From Lineus longissimus (lineage: Eukaryota > Nemertea > Pilidiophora > Heteronemertea > Lineidae): DNA of 60,000 nucleotides. Positions 26,301 through 35,485 of the stretch are shown here, piece by piece. The stretch lies in assembly GCF_910592395.1 (NCBI RefSeq), contig NC_088324.1, positions 8,522,953 through 8,582,952 of the forward strand, written 5' to 3'. Within the stretch, counting starts at the first letter, position 1. Each line of letters starts with the position of its first letter. The notes below the pieces were generated by a model that worked only from the letters and a program-made list of their open reading frames with translations, had not been told where the DNA came from and ran no database searches. Made by a program: the position numbers and the translations under genes.

Positions 26301-27562
26301 CATTCACGGAGTTCTGTGACATCATGGGTACGTATCATTCATCAGGCAATCGAATTGGAATTTTACTTCCAAACTCCTATATCTGACGTCAGGAGTACCT
26401 TTTTCCACTTCGAGGCAATGGGAACAATAAGGTTAGAGAGCCAAGTTCAATGCCACAAAGATTGGGCAGGCCCATATTGTTGGTAAACTGGACGCTGTTT
26501 ATGTCTGTGACACTGAAATCCCTGCTTGAGTCTGGTTGTTAGAAAGCTTATTAGCTCAGAATGATGACATGTCTACATGAAACGACATGTCTACATGAAT
26601 GACATGTCAACATGAAACGACATGTCTACATGAAACGACATGTCTACATGAAACGACATGTCTACATGAAACGACATGTCTACATGAAACGACATGTCTA
26701 CATGAAACGACATGTCTACATGAATGACATGTCTACATGAAACGACATGTCTACATGAATGACATGTCAACATGAAACGACATGTCTACATGAAACGACA
26801 TGTCTACATGAATGACATGTCTACATGAAACGACATGTCTACATGAATGACATGTCTACATGAAACGACATGTCAACATGAAAGACATGTCAACATGAAA
26901 CGACATGTCAACATGAAACAACATGTCAACATGAAAGGACATGTCAACATTAAACGACATGTCAACATGAAACGACATGTCTACATGAAACGACATGTCT
27001 ACATGAAAGGACATGTCAACATTAAACGACATGTCAACATGAAACGACATGTCAACATGAAACGACATGTCAACACGAAACGACATGTCAACATGAAACG
27101 ACATGTCAACATGAAACAACATGAAACGACATGTCTACATGAATGACATGTCTACATGAATGACATGTCTACATGAAACGACATGTCTACATGAAACGAC
27201 ATGTCTACATGAAACGACATGTCTACATGAAACGACATGTCAACATGAAACGACATGTCAACATGAAACGACATGTCAACATGAAACGACATGTCAACAT
27301 GAAACGACATGTCAACATGAAACGACATGTCAACATGAAACGACATGTCAACATGAAACGACATGTCTACATGATGTTATAAACAAAAATGATAACATGC
27401 TTTCTAACAATCGGTTGGTTGTGAACTGTGGTAAAAAAGGCTGTCAGTATTTTATCAATATTTTCAAGGTACTAATTCGTTTCTTCCCTTCACATTCCAG
27501 GCCTACTGGAGGAGATTCCCAACCCAGACAAATTCATGAGGGACCTATTTGCTTCAGTGTAA
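1..27562 (+). CDS. UBR4: UBR4 (p600) giant E3 ubiquitin ligase, C-terminal half, 42 exons (5' partial)
   Basis: UBR4 is a giant RING-unrelated E3 ligase that ubiquitinates N-degron and orphan or aggregation-prone proteins, working with partners such as KCMF1 and calmodulin (family knowledge). Forty-two exons with GT-AG junctions join into one unbroken frame of 2,712 codons. The vertebrate protein is about 5,180 residues, so roughly its C-terminal half is here. Recognisable blocks, in order: a UIM-like helix, a DYPQLL/LPYQ helical-repeat segment, a Cys-rich [15 protein letters not shown] module, long alpha-solenoid segments, a hemi-RING (CCICREGY...[10 protein letters not shown]), and the terminus ending in RDLFASV. 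The exon blocks below give all boundaries. The gene starts upstream: the first exon is open at base 1, frame 1, and the UBR box is not in the window. Identification is by residue-level recognition of long conserved segments. Individual boundaries are mostly unambiguous; exon 21 has two possible acceptors (12,125 or 12,134). Confidence 0.97.
1852..1989 (+). pseudogene. Decayed duplicate of UBR4 exon 4 inside intron 3
   Basis: A TTTCCAG acceptor at 1,845-1,851 is followed by sequence that aligns along its length with the start of exon 4 (2,007 on). Shared words are ATGGTCTTGG, CAGAGCCCAACTCTGT and AGCCAAGCCCCCTAG. A one-base deletion shifts the frame and produces a TAG at about 1,909, so inclusion would truncate the protein. 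The donor end of the exon is not preserved. Confidence 0.85.
4968..5016 (+). pseudogene. Decayed duplicate of the 3' end of UBR4 exon 9
   Basis: GTTGTTGATGTAGATGGGGC... through TTTGCCCTACCAAGTTGGTTGAC repeats the last ~40 bases of exon 9 and its donor (GTTGTTGACGGAGATGGTG... TTGCCTTACCAGGTATGTTGAC, ending 4,943). The donor GT is altered (CCAAGTTGG). It sits about 70 bases downstream of the original. Confidence 0.7.
6270..6337 (+). pseudogene. Decayed duplicate of an internal part of UBR4 exon 12
   Basis: The segment GGTGTTGCCCCAGTCTTACTCCAGCTACT and on to ACCAAACACACCCTGCC aligns with exon 12 bases about 6,430-6,497 (codons for [22 protein letters not shown]). Roughly three quarters of positions match. 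It lies in intron 11 about 50 bases before the real acceptor. Confidence 0.75.
8829..10089 (+). CDS. UBR4: UBR4 exons 16-17: Cys-rich zinc-binding module
   Basis: Exons 8829-9133 and 9825-10089. Exon 16 begins with a beta-rich stretch ([10 protein letters not shown]...), then [24 protein letters not shown] split by the motif spacing C-x2-C-x11-C-x2-C. It continues across the splice ([18 protein letters not shown]-x2-C-x2-C...PCCAVDP). At least ten Cys sit in about 60 residues (window residues about 1,148-1,205), consistent with several zinc sites. This is one of the most conserved UBR4 blocks, followed by a helix containing EEDRKK. Exon 16 opens directly with GTAAGA, so the 3' splice site abuts a donor-like sequence. 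The 691-base intron holds a hairpin MITE at 9.32-9.67 kb. Confidence 0.96.
9319..9667. mobile_element. MITE-like hairpin element in UBR4 intron 16
   Basis: Short terminal inverted repeats ACCACGTAGAT / ATCTACGTGGT bound a unit of about 345 bases. Inside, an ~80-base arm (9,346-9,426) is followed after a ~23-base loop by its near-perfect reverse complement (9,450-9,528), then by a further direct copy of that second arm (9,555-9,627). No reading frame of note. No clear target-site duplication. Confidence 0.8.
10516..14420 (+). CDS. UBR4: UBR4 exons 18-25: alpha-solenoid segment
   Basis: Exons: 10516-10844, 11030-11138, 11370-11741, 12126-12300, 12663-12806, 12987-13143, 13686-13909, 14125-14420. 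Recognisable conserved stretches are [19 protein letters not shown] (exon 18), [13 protein letters not shown] (exon 19), [12 protein letters not shown] (exon 20), [12 protein letters not shown] (exon 24) and [20 protein letters not shown] / [12 protein letters not shown] (exon 25). Exon 18 ends in an Ala/Thr/Pro/Gly-rich insert (about 30 residues) absent from the vertebrate protein as I remember it. Exon 21 follows GACAG with GTAAACCAG; using the second CAG would remove three residues in frame. The intron before exon 20 contains a decayed duplicate of that exon's first ~100 bases. Confidence 0.95.
11221..11327 (+). pseudogene. Duplicate of the 5' part of UBR4 exon 20, still open but lacking a donor
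   Basis: A TTTTTAG acceptor at 11,214-11,220 leads into codons for [24 protein letters not shown], nearly identical to the true exon 20 start at 11,370 ([24 protein letters not shown]). The frame stays open beyond the copy, but no good GT donor is seen before the genuine acceptor. Reading through would enter exon 20 out of frame (149 bases between the two starts). Confidence 0.85.
14617..18040. repeat. 62-bp dimeric minisatellite (~55 copies) filling UBR4 intron 25
   Basis: The period is 62 bases, built from two related ~31-base halves: one with CTTCCTCTAAACTAAAG and ACACCATCAT, the other with CTTCCTCCAAACCAATG and AAAGGCTGTC. The array is strongly pyrimidine-rich on the gene's sense strand. 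Copies differ by a few substitutions, and blocks of variants recur (for example the GACTCTCCC variant), suggesting higher-order amplification. It makes up almost all of the 3.6-kb intron between exons 25 and 26. The period is not a multiple of three and no long frame crosses it. Confidence 0.97.
18061..21407 (+). CDS. UBR4: UBR4 exons 26-33: solenoid segment leading to the E3 module
   Basis: Exons: 18061-18214, 18411-18626, 19089-19324, 19606-19731, 19908-20098, 20346-20418, 20798-20907, 21182-21407. Exon 26 encodes a near-invariant UBR4 block ([19 protein letters not shown], then [13 protein letters not shown]). Exon 27 follows with [12 protein letters not shown] and [14 protein letters not shown]. 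Exons 28-33 continue with helical repeats ([41 protein letters not shown]). Upstream of exons 27 and 32 there are extra, near-identical acceptor regions; for exon 27 the alternative acceptor would add 17 codons in frame. Confidence 0.96.
19345..19480. mobile_element. MITE-like sequence starting TACTGTAAACCACGAAATTT (UBR4 intron 28)
   Basis: The TACTGTAAACC start, with CACGAAATTTTCATGAGCGC and a later AATCACGAAAAATATTCAT, resembles a widespread class of marine-invertebrate MITEs. Only one end is clear, and recognition is from memory. Confidence 0.35.
21543..23518 (+). CDS. UBR4: UBR4 exons 34-38: hemi-RING / UZI catalytic E3 module
   Basis: Exons: 21543-21632, 21819-21941, 22318-22451, 22942-23262, 23434-23518. 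Exon 34 is a Lys/Arg/Met-rich helix ([18 protein letters not shown]). Exon 35 supplies the [14 protein letters not shown] half of the zinc site (Cys at window residues 2,368, 2,369 and 2,371). Exon 36 supplies the [21 protein letters not shown] half (His 2,412 and 2,417, Cys 2,420, His 2,421). Structural work on UBR4 describes this as a hemi-RING stabilised by the UZI subdomain that recruits the E2 UBE2A (family knowledge). All expected metal ligands visible to me are kept, so the ligase should be active. Exon 37 has [29 protein letters not shown] and a GGGGRESN loop, all hallmark UBR4. Confidence 0.97.
22478..22645. mobile_element. Second copy of the GTGTCC-rich MITE-like element (UBR4 intron 36)
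   Basis: It shares GGTGTCCTGATTAGAGAGGT and GAGAGGGTGTCCTTAATAGA with 45.4 kb. Both copies retain the two-part layout, but the outer ends here are not clear. Confidence 0.5.
23802..27562 (+). CDS. UBR4: UBR4 exons 39-42: C-terminus and stop
   Basis: Exons: 23802-23941, 24463-24556, 26168-26327, 27501-27562 (TAA at 27,560-27,562). Conserved text includes [48 protein letters not shown] and the terminus [20 protein letters not shown]. The last exon adds only 20 codons and lies 126 bases past an 18-bp tandem array. The introns here (521, 1,611 and 1,173 bases) are the most repeat-invaded of the gene and contain two reverse-transcriptase tail relics. Confidence 0.96.
24059..24340 (-). mobile_element. 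Non-LTR retrotransposon reverse-transcriptase tail relic (intron 39)
   Basis: The minus strand reads [20 protein letters not shown] then [20 protein letters not shown], matching the typical C-terminal end of CR1/jockey-type ORF2 proteins (…FSVAAPxLWNSLP…F+xxLKTxLF). Only this tail is present, so it is a 5'-truncated, dead copy, antisense to UBR4. Family assignment is by motif recollection only. Confidence 0.65.
24813..25436. repeat. 49-bp minisatellite (~12-13 copies) in UBR4 intron 40
   Basis: The unit runs TTTGGCTAGTCACAAGG, TTACATGCAAACTTGGAATT, then a variable NNGAAAAGCTCA. Period is 49 bases, shown by units starting at 24,861 and 24,910. Early copies carry GTGACAAGG, later ones GTCACAAGG, and one late copy is truncated. 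No coding signal. Confidence 0.95.
25838..26017 (-). mobile_element. Second non-LTR retrotransposon ORF2 tail relic (intron 40)
   Basis: In one frame the minus strand reads [18 protein letters not shown], then [20 protein letters not shown] and [14 protein letters not shown], then TGA. The R-TGHC-LN-HL-RLGI...C...G..QTPEH pattern is the conserved C-terminal region of several LINE ORF2 proteins. Flanking sequence out to about 25,660 and 26,100 probably belongs to the same relic but has lost its frame. Confidence 0.8.
26562..27374. repeat. 18-bp minisatellite (~45 copies) in UBR4 intron 41
   Basis: The unit is ACATGTCTACATGAAACG, with a CTACATG/CAACATG variant and a 17-base variant ending GAATG. 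Each unit contains the palindrome ACATGT. Because 18 is a multiple of three, long open frames ([14 protein letters not shown], and HVDMSF on the other strand) arise on both strands. They are repeat artefacts. The array ends 126 bases before the last UBR4 exon. Confidence 0.96.
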
Positions 27563-28390
27563 TCGACACGTGTGTTGCTATGTGGAAATGGACAACATTG
27601 TATCCAGAATAAAGCAGGGGAATGAAACAAGAAAAAAGCAAGGAGGACTCATCTCAGTATCAATTCGGGATGAACAATTTTTCAAAAATATGCGCTCATG
27701 TTTAATTCCAACAAGTTTTCACTAACACTCCTAGCTGCAGATGACAGAATTTTTACAAGTTCAATCTGTTTTATTCTGGATGTGACGGACAACTAATTGT
27801 ATTTATGTTTATTGAAATGTTTAACATATTTGATGTAATTGCTTCACATGAGCGGTTTATAATTTGTAGTCACTGAAGATTCCCTTCATATTCCCTGCGA
27901 TTTTTGTGAAAAAATGTACTTTTTACTCAAATTACAGGGTCAGTCATGTTAAAAACTGTTGAAATTTGATGTTTTTCATTCCGAATTCGGACTAAGACTC
28001 TCTGTCGGTAAACGGTTTAAGCTTTCAATACTATCAAATATGGTAACTGAGCACAACTTTGGTTTGGTATTCTGTTGAGGGAAGGGCCAGCTGGAAGCCA
28101 TTTTCGGAGGAAAAAACCAACATATCTCACGCCCAATTAGTTCCTTGAAAAAGGTGATGGTTATTATCAAAGAAGGTCATCGTTGTGGCACAATTCCTTT
28201 CATTGCCAGAAAAACAGTTTTTGACAGTATCCCTTATTGTCTTTTGCGTGATCATTTCAGGGTGGCAAAGTTGGCATATTTTTGATTAAGTTAGCATTAT
28301 TTTACCGTACTTCATAGTGATATCGAAGATTCAGTATGTAACAATGTAACTCTGATTATTAAGTGGAATAAAGTCATTATCGTAACTGAG
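27563..28390 (+). other. UBR4 3' untranslated region
   Basis: AT-rich sequence follows the TAA. AATAAA hexamers occur at 27,608-27,613, only 46 bases past the stop, and at 28,367-28,372. The second is the more likely main polyadenylation signal because the intervening sequence is unique and non-repetitive. The true cleavage site cannot be read from DNA alone. Confidence 0.5.
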
Positions 28391-29295
28391 AAAATACTTA
28401 TTTAGTTTTGTTTAGGGAACATCTCATAAGTGATCAGGTTGCCAATTCTTAACCAAATTGACAATATCACCAGTGTCAGAACATTTTCCCTATGATGAAA
28501 TGGAATTTTTATGTTCGGCATCATTATCACCTCTCAAAGCTGAAAGAGAAGAAGAGAGTTAAAATAAGCGCCGCTTTCTTATACGTGAGCATTCTTGGCA
28601 TTTTGGAAGTTTTGAGATGTTCCATCAGGCCTATCTTTAAATGTTAAAGGGGCCATAACAATATTCATGTTGTAAATGGCTGTCGTAGCTGCGCATATCA
28701 TGTAGACAGTGATCTCTAAGTATCCCTCTAATATCCCCACCGGTGAAACCTCGCGATTTCCTGATGGTGCACACTAATGCCATCTATGCCATAAGTGTGG
28801 CCAAGCCCCTTTGGCATTTTAACGTGTGAAGACGATGCCACTGCCCCTTTAAGTTTAACGTTGCAAATCTTAATCCTGGACCACCAATCTTCTTTCTCTA
28901 AAGGATGCTCAGGGATGCTCGGGGAGGATGTTCCAAGTTGATTGTACCTTGAACACAAATGTGTATGTTCCGCTGCATTTAACAAGGTGGATACAGCTCT
29001 TGAGCCTCCTACCATTTTGGAAAAAAGGCCTTTAAATTCCAAAGGATGCAGTAACCTGCATCCCCAACGTGATCAGGTCAACAGGAAGGTGAAGCGGGTT
29101 ACATTAGCCCCCTTTTCAGTCCTCGGTTAAAGAGGACAATTTTGAGTTGACTTTCACAATGATGTGCAGTTCTTCTTGTATTGCCAATACCCCTTTGGAA
29201 ATATCAAGGAATTAAAATAGCATTCAAAGTGCTCGAAATTACGAACATTGCTTAATTTGGAAACCATCTGAACAGTGCTTCTCGTCTCTACCAAG
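28391..29295. other. Intergenic, no gene recognised
   Basis: Moderately AT-rich unique sequence. A ~100-codon open stretch on the minus strand (28,728-29,042) has no recognisable domain and no supporting signals. Nothing else of note. Confidence 0.6.
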
Positions 29296-31836
29296 TTTGC
29301 CCTGAAAATCCATCCAAAAATGACACAAAAAATATATTGTTATAATAAATATTTAGACATGTCAGAACCAATAAAACACTGCCAATGTAGGTGTTGATGT
29401 CCTAAGATGCTGCATGCAAAAATTCAGCTCAAAATTCCAACTGCTTCATGGTTTTTCAAATATTTGGTAAATTTTTGTAAAATTTTGCCATCAAACTCAA
29501 CAAAGAGGCCTTGGATCCAGGGCCTATATGACCACTCATGAGCATGAATGTATAGGACTGAAAAGCCTCCAAAACCTGGGTACAAGGTATTTTTAAAGTG
29601 GTCTGCATCCGCAAACTGTGTGTGATATGATGCTGAAAATGCGGGATATTGATGATAGATACATAATCTGATAGATGTTAAAGTGAAATTTTTATATCAA
29701 TACTGGTTTGGCAGTAATTCTTCAAAATATCACAAAAATGATATTCCTCTCAATCAACTAGACTTTGACGTTTTCACCCCAAATCTTGGTTCAGTATTCA
29801 CACTGACATTGTCTTCGATGTCATCAAGAAAATTTTCAAAAAATGTTGATATTTTGAGAATATGTCCAAGTTGTAATTTCGTGATATTTAGAAGAATAAA
29901 CCGTTATTTAGCATTGATATCAATATATTTCGGTTTACCATCAATCATATTAAGTATATATCATTATGTTCAAAAATTTTCAGCATCTTAGCGTCGCTTG
30001 TGTTTGCCCTGAAAATCCATCCTAAAATGACACAAAATGATATATTGTTATAATTGATATCTAGACATGTCAGAACTGATAAAACACTGCCAATGTAGTT
30101 GTTGATGTCCTAAGATGCTGCCTGCAAAAATTCAAATCAAAATTCCAACCGCTTCATGGTTTTTCAAATATTTGTTAAGTTTTTGCAAAATTTTGCCAAC
30201 AAACTCAAAAAAGGGCCTTGGATCCAGGGCCTATATGACCATCCATGAGCATGAATGTATAGGGCTGAAAAACCTCTAAGACCTGGGTACAAGGTATTTT
30301 TAAAGTGGTCTGCATCTGCAAACTGTGCGTGATATGTTGCTGAAAATGCGGGATATTGATGATAGATACATAATCTGATAGATGTTAAAGCGAAATTTTT
30401 ATATCAATGGTGGTTTGGCAGTAATTCTTCAAAATATCACGAAAATGATATTCCTCTGAATCAACTAGACTTTGATGTTTTCACCCCAAATCTTGGTTCA
30501 GTACTCGGACTGACATTGTCTTCCATGTCATCGAGAAAATTTTCCAAAAATGTTGATATTTTGTGAACATTTGTAAGTTGAAATTTCGTGATATTTAGAA
30601 GAATAAATGGTTAATTAGCATTGATATCGATATTTTGCTTTAGCATCAATCAGATTATGTATCCATCATTAAGTTCCCTAATTTTCAGCATCTTAGTGTT
30701 GCTTGTTTGCAGATGCTGACCACTTTAAAAATACCTCGTGTCCAGGACTAAGAGGTTTTACAGTCCTGTGCATTCTTGTACATGAAGAGTCACTTCTGAC
30801 CTGGAGCCAAGGCCCCTTTTAGAGTTTGATGGCAAAATTTTGCAAAAATTTACCAAATGTTTTGAAAACCATGAAGCGGTTGGAATTTTGAGCTGAATTT
30901 TTGCATGCAGCATCTTAGGACATTAACAACTACATTGGTAGTGTTTTATCAGTTCTGACATGTCTAGATATCAATTATAACAATATATCATTTTGTGTCA
31001 TTTTAGGATGGATTTTCAAGGCAAACACGAGCGACGCTAAGATGCTGAAAATTTTGGAACATAATGACAGATACTTAATATTATTGATGGTAAAGCGAAA
31101 TATATTGATATCAGTGCTAAATAACCATTTATTCTTCTTAATATCACGAAATTACAACTTGGACATATTCTCAAAATATCAAAAAAATTTGAAAATTTTC
31201 TTGATGACATGGAAGACAATGTCAATCTGAGTACTGAACCAAGATTTGGGGTGAAAACATCAAAGTCTAGTTGATTGAGAGGAATATCATTTTCGTGATA
31301 TTTTGAAGAATTACTGCCAAACCAATATTGACATAAAAATTTTGCTTTAACATCTATCATATTATGTATCTATCATCATTATCCTGCATTTTCAGCATCA
31401 TATCACACACAGTTTGCAGATGCAGACCACTTTAAAAATACCTTGTACCCAGGTCTTAGAGGTTTTTCAGTCCTATACATTCATGCTTATTGATGGTCAT
31501 ATAGGCCCTGGATCCAAGGCCCCTTTTTGAGTTTGATGGCAAAATTTCACAAAAATTTACCATATTTTTGAAAAACCATGAAGCAGTTGGAATTTTGAGC
31601 TGAATTTTTGCATGCAGCATCTTAGGACACCAACAACTACATTGGCAGTGTTTTATTAGTTCTGACATGTCTAGATATCAATTATAACAATATATCATTT
31701 TGTGTCATTTTAGGATGGATTTTCAAGGCAAACACAAGCGACGCTAAGATGCTGAACATTTTGGAATGTAGTGATAGATACTTAATATGATTGATGGTAA
31801 AGCGAAAAATATTGATATCAATGCTAAATAACCATT
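29296..31836. mobile_element. Large foldback (inverted) cluster of a ~700-bp element
   Basis: Two direct copies (about 29,296-29,994 and 29,995-30,690) are followed by the same sequence in reverse complement up to about 31,836, making an imperfect palindrome centred near 30,515. Landmarks are TTTGCCCTGAAAATCCATCC at 29,297 and 30,003, mirrored by GGATGGATTTTCAAGGCAAA at 31,009 and 31,713. The inner unit is itself nearly palindromic (TTCTTCAAAATATCACGAAA at about 30,426 against TTTCGTGATATTTAGAAGAA at about 30,584). No transposase is visible, so it is either a non-autonomous foldback transposon or a satellite. Confidence 0.85.
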
Positions 31837-32089
31837 TGAGTTTGATTGCAGAATTTTTCAAAAATATGCCCAATGTTTAAAATACCATGAAGAGGCATGC
31901 CGATCCATCGTTGTTGTGGGTATATCCATCCTTCTGAATTTGGACACAAAACAATTTCTTACCGCATGGCGTTTGCCCGGATCATTCCCCTTGAAGCAAA
32001 TCGTTGTATGATCTGTGGGCTAATCCTTTTAAGTTGATTTAGAGACAATACCAAAGCGATACTTTGAACTTCAAATCTCCTTTATTTCA

Positions 32090-32560
32090 TAAACAGAATG
32101 ATGTTAACAACCCTGCCATTTGTTCCGTTTGGATTCTTTGTCTGTTATGTTGAAAGCAGCATTGGGTCCGGTTGGTACGGAGGACAGAGCTTGTTGTCAT
32201 CACTTGTAAACTGATTCCAGAATTTCCACAACCTGGGAAAGTAAGTTTTGCACTGTTTCTATTGTACATGATTATGTTGACGTTTGAAATGTCCCAAATG
32301 TCCGGGAACAAAGGATTCTATAATGCACTTTTGATCTCTAAGGTATGGACAGTCATGGCCTCTGAAGTGCCATATTTTGTCAGAATACAATAGGGTCGGA
32401 GACTTTTTCCAGAGGACATTTTCTACTTTAACACCAATGAATCTTGCTATTAAAAAAAGACAAGATCAACTCTGTCATTTGTTCTGACTGGATTCTTTGT
32501 CTGTTATATTGAAAGCAGCATTGGATCCTGTTGGTACAGAGGACAAGGGCCTATCACCAA
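32090..32560 (+). repeat. Dispersed duplication next to the foldback cluster
   Basis: The segment GGATTCTTTGTCTGTTAT...GAAAGCAGCATTGG...GTTGGTAC occurs at about 32,131-32,185 and again at about 32,490-32,545, with around 90% identity. An inverted copy (CCAACCGGATCCAATGCTGC and neighbours) lies at about 35,265-35,320. No coding potential. Confidence 0.75.
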
Positions 32561-35485
32561 TCCATGTCATTTATGAAAGGTTTAGGAGAGAATTCAATTA
32601 TTTGTTTTGAACATCATGGATGGCAATCAAAGAGGGATACATCTACATGTGCCCCCAGTGGATGCTGGAAGAAGAAGAGAAATGGTATAATGGGTGTCAC
32701 AGAAGAAGGTGTTACAAGCAATCGAATAAATCATGAACCATTCAAATATCAATAGGTCATTAGTATAAAAAGTTGACTGAATTAGAAATAGCTTTAGCAT
32801 GCTAAGTGCTATTTCTGCCCAACATCATAATTGGAAAGTGATAAAACTACAAAAAGATAATGAACAGATAATCTTGCAACTCACAGAAAACATGCTGCTG
32901 CTCTGAAATACACAATTTTTTGAAAAGAGGGATAGTTATTGAATGAATAATAAAAGTTCAGGTTTGAGGATGGAGATGCAAAAGCTATCCTGATTACATA
33001 ATCTTTTGATGGCAAGGCCCTCCAAGAAAGTCAAATTTAATTGAAATCCGCTATAATTTATTGTTTATATGAAGTATAGGGGGTCTAGATGAGCCATATG
33101 TATTCAAGTACCAACATAATCTCATCAAAAATATTGACATATCATCAAAAATATTGATATATCATTCAAAACTTTAACATATCATCAAAATCAAAAACTG
33201 ACTATATCAGAAAGTTGTATGGTATATTGGATGATGATTCCACTAAACAATTGTCAAGGATATGATACTTTGGAAGAGATAAAGCTGCAAGAATATAGTT
33301 TATTGAATAGAACACAAACCACGCGAGAGTTTGATTTACATTTGATCAAATACTGAGAAAGTTCGGAACTCAGGACTAGCTGCCTGACTGCTGGTCCATT
33401 TCAGTTTCTCGGCCTATTGGCTAAGATTCGTTTTGGATAAGTTCTCTAAGCTGCATTCTCGGCCTATTGGCTAAGACTCAGCTATGATACCTTGCAGTGA
33501 TGTCACATATTTCTATCATCTCAGGACTCTTTGCCTGAATGATATGAATGTAGAATTGGAAAATATAGATTTAAAATGTTTTTTGGTGATATATGGAGAA
33601 TAAGCTGAAATAAAATGGGGCACTTGACATTTAGTGAAAGGCCACCCCTTGTTTACCAAGCATTACTAGAAGGTTTAGAGTATAACTTGTTGGACTGATT
33701 TATATATCATGAAAAATGATATTGGACTGATTAATATATCATGAAAAATGATATCGGATGTATGAGAAAGTGTACTCTTTGTTATGCAATGTTCTCCCAA
33801 GGTGGATTCACTGTATCTGATGTATCAGAGGAGATGAAGCTGGAAAAGGATTATTGAAAGTTGAAAAACAAAACCCGAGGGGATAATGATTGTCTACGGT
33901 TACTTCGTAAAGTTCGTTCCGGTGGGTAAGGGTAAGGGTGGGGTGTCAGCTACTAACGTTCTAAAACGCCTCTGAAATGCTACCAAAAAGGATAATTTTT
34001 TGGGTTTTTTGTTGATTTTTATAGAATGATAGACTAAGTATAGTATAATTTTGTTAAAAAGGAGTCTTTTTTGTGGTTGTTAAAAAGAGTGTCGTGGATT
34101 CGCCTTGAAACTATGCCTAGATATCTTATCAGACCGCCAGGGGAAACACACCCACAAAAGACAAAAAGCAAGCTCTAGTCTTCTGTACAGATCTGAAAAA
34201 GTATACCTCGGCCTTCTCGGCTGTTATAACCGATCAACCTAACACAAGGTGCCACTCTAACTTATTTATTTGGTCTTGTGTCTTTCGCGTGGTGTAGCTT
34301 CTCATCAATTTGGTTTCTTTTTGCATCTTCATCTTCCTTAATATGTTACATAATGAAGTTTCATTCAATCAAAACATCTTCTATTACAACAATAATAGTT
34401 CTTATGCAATAATATTTTTATAAAATATCAATATCCCTTTTTAATGATATTTGATCGTAAAGAGCACATTCTGATTAAATAAGCAAGGCCACCAAGAGAT
34501 GGCAGAATCTTTAAAGTCAAGTAATAAGAAACACTTCGTGTTTGCGTATAAAAATCCAGCCCCTGTCTTGGATGCATAAACAGAACTGCTGTCCACATCA
34601 TTGTGTGTGATAAGGAAAATTTTGGTAATCTTACTATGTGGACAGGATCCTATATATTCATTTATACATCCTTCTTTCCCGTGGTTGCCAAAGCAGCTTC
34701 CGCGTAATCTTTCTGTATCTATATCTACTCAAATACTTCAGGGTATCAAAAGTAGATGACAGACTATATCGTTAACTATATCAATGATATTTCTTATGTT
34801 CTTTGATTAATTTATTGATAATCTTGATTCTATGTGTATCAGAGCTTCAAATGCATAATGATTGTCATTAGAAAGAAAAGAAAGAAAAGAAAGAAAGAAA
34901 GAAAAGGATCTTGATCAAAATTGCAGAATACAATAATCATATTATTGAGAGTTATGCTAATGTACACTGAATTCTCTGCTGTATTACATTTCTATGCATT
35001 CCATGTTTCCCTTGGTTAAGATCACAAGCACTACAATTTTCTTTCTGCGTCTTTATTTGACCATTGATAAAATTTTTTTAAGGATACCTATACTGGACCC
35101 AATACAGATGATATCGAAGATATTTCTTATGTACCCCAATCATTTAATACATCATAGTTTTGTTGATCATTTAATACATCATAGTTTTGTCAATCATTTA
35201 ATACATCATAGTTTTGTCGATACTAAATATTGTCCTCCATTGAGAGAAAGATGTCCCTTGGTTGTGATGATGTACCCTTGTCCTCTGTACCAACCGGATC
35301 CAATGCTGCCTTGTTTTTGAAGAGCGGACAAAGAAACCAGTTGGTACAAACAGCTGGGTGATCTCATTGAAGTTGCCTTCCTGGATGTTTATCAATTCTG
35401 GTGTCCATGGCAGGCTTTTGTCAGTCCAGGAAATTCCTTGGCCGAAGTGATATTGTCCAAATTTGTATCACGATATATCAAAAAT
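32561..35485. other. AT-rich intergenic block with short local repeats
   Basis: No gene was recognised. It contains ATCAAAAATATTGACATATC-type short tandem repeats (33,120-33,200), a 33-base pair of repeats ending ATGAAAAATGATAT (33,690-33,755), two U2-like motifs (33,406-33,477), a purine microsatellite of GAAA/GAAAA (34,871-34,909) and a 27-base unit (TCATTTAATACATCATAG...) in three copies at 35,137-35,220. Confidence 0.6.
33406..33477 (+). other. Two tandem copies of a U2-snRNA 5'-end-like motif
   Basis: TTCTCGGCCTATTGGCTAAG appears at 33,406-33,425 and 33,456-33,475. It matches nucleotides of the U2 snRNA 5' end (stem-loop I region, ...UUCUCGGCCUUUUGGCUAAG) with one change in the loop. 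The branch-site-recognition sequence that should follow (GUGUAGUA) is absent, so neither copy is a functional U2 gene. A truncated retrocopy or a chance match amplified by duplication are both possible. Confidence 0.4.

Noticed and set aside
26591-27612. Open frames reading [14 protein letters not shown] and HVDMSF repeats
   Set aside because: Frames are a by-product of the 18-bp period of the intron 41 array. The frame that runs into the last exon region is not the UBR4 frame.
28728-29042. 104-codon minus-strand frame downstream of UBR4
   Set aside because: No recognisable domain, start context or splice support.
33925-33948. GGGTAAGGGTAAGGGT, telomere-like
   Set aside because: Only two to three units and not the TTAGGG sequence; an isolated low-complexity stretch.
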